This document shows, piece after piece, positions 16,512 through 16,620 of a stretch of 16,620 bases of DNA. The notes under the pieces were generated by a model, which searched no databases, was not told where the DNA came from, and saw only the letters and a program-made list of their open reading frames with translations. The stretch is from Flavobacteriales bacterium (GTDB lineage: Bacteria; Bacteroidota; Bacteroidia; Flavobacteriales_G; Salibacteraceae). The stretch is taken from the NCBI GenBank assembly GCA_003499525.1, contig DNTB01000087.1, positions 1 to 16,620 of the forward strand. The letters run 5' to 3'. A program made the translations under genes and the position numbers. The stretch's first letter is position 1; each line of letters starts with the position of its first letter.

Positions 16512-16620
16512 AATTGTCCTCTGGCCAACGATAAAATAAGGGGTTCATTAAATTCAGGATAGTCTCTTATTTTTTTGACACTGGATTGATTCCAGCTTGT
16601 TTCCGAATACAATATGTAGC

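Noticed and set aside
16581..16595. Small hairpin CTGGA-TTGAT-TCCAG after the last gene as a terminator.
   Set aside because: It has only five base pairs, the following sequence is not a true T-run, and it is about 70 bases past the stop. Too weak to call.

Overview
The window looks like chromosomal DNA of a member of the Bacteroidota, probably of the Cytophagia/Flammeovirgaceae type (the phylum call is firm, the finer one is inference). The evidence is two secreted proteins with Por-type (type IX secretion) C-terminal sorting domains, exact copies of the Bacteroidota -7 promoter octamer TAnnTTTG close in front of several start codons, no obvious Shine-Dalgarno sequences, and Bacteroidota-style efflux and membrane proteins.

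Left block (28-7222, all minus strand): a TetR-family regulator, a TolC-type outer membrane channel, a lipoprotein membrane-fusion adaptor and a large RND inner-membrane pump, in that transcription order with 0, 18 and 10 bp between them. This is a complete tripartite efflux operon led by its probable repressor. A small methylglyoxal-synthase-like gene follows 33 bp downstream, but it lacks residues that are catalytic in the E. coli enzyme.

Middle block (7441-11007, plus strand): asnS (asparaginyl-tRNA synthetase), rpoN (sigma-54) and a PAP2-like multi-span membrane protein. The last overlaps rpoN by one base. The TetR and asnS genes diverge from a roughly 220-bp intergenic region carrying a -7 element for each side. 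A convergent gene for a small outer-membrane beta-barrel protein (11004-11690, minus) has its stop codon interlocked with that of the PAP2-like gene.

Right block (11840-16511, plus strand): two tandem paralogous genes of 737 and 738 codons encoding exported FG-GAP/VCBS beta-propeller proteins with type A T9SS sorting domains. They form a mosaic. Across most of their length the proteins are very similar but the codons have diverged strongly, while an aligned 661-nt central tract is about 97% identical in DNA, which points to recent gene conversion. The 241-bp spacer between them contains a decayed, frameshifted, antisense remnant of a gene like the beta-barrel gene at 11004-11690. The arrangement [barrel <- | -> FG-GAP] therefore appears to have been duplicated as a unit, with the second barrel copy lost. 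The last 109 bp (16512-16620) hold no gene I can support.

Most of the window is well-known biology. The items that merit a second look are the FG-GAP mosaic, the barrel pseudogene between the paralogs, the methylglyoxal-synthase-like protein with altered active site, and the extra membrane block in the RND pump. I see no CRISPR array, transposase, tRNA or rRNA, and no intergenic stretch longer than about 250 bp.
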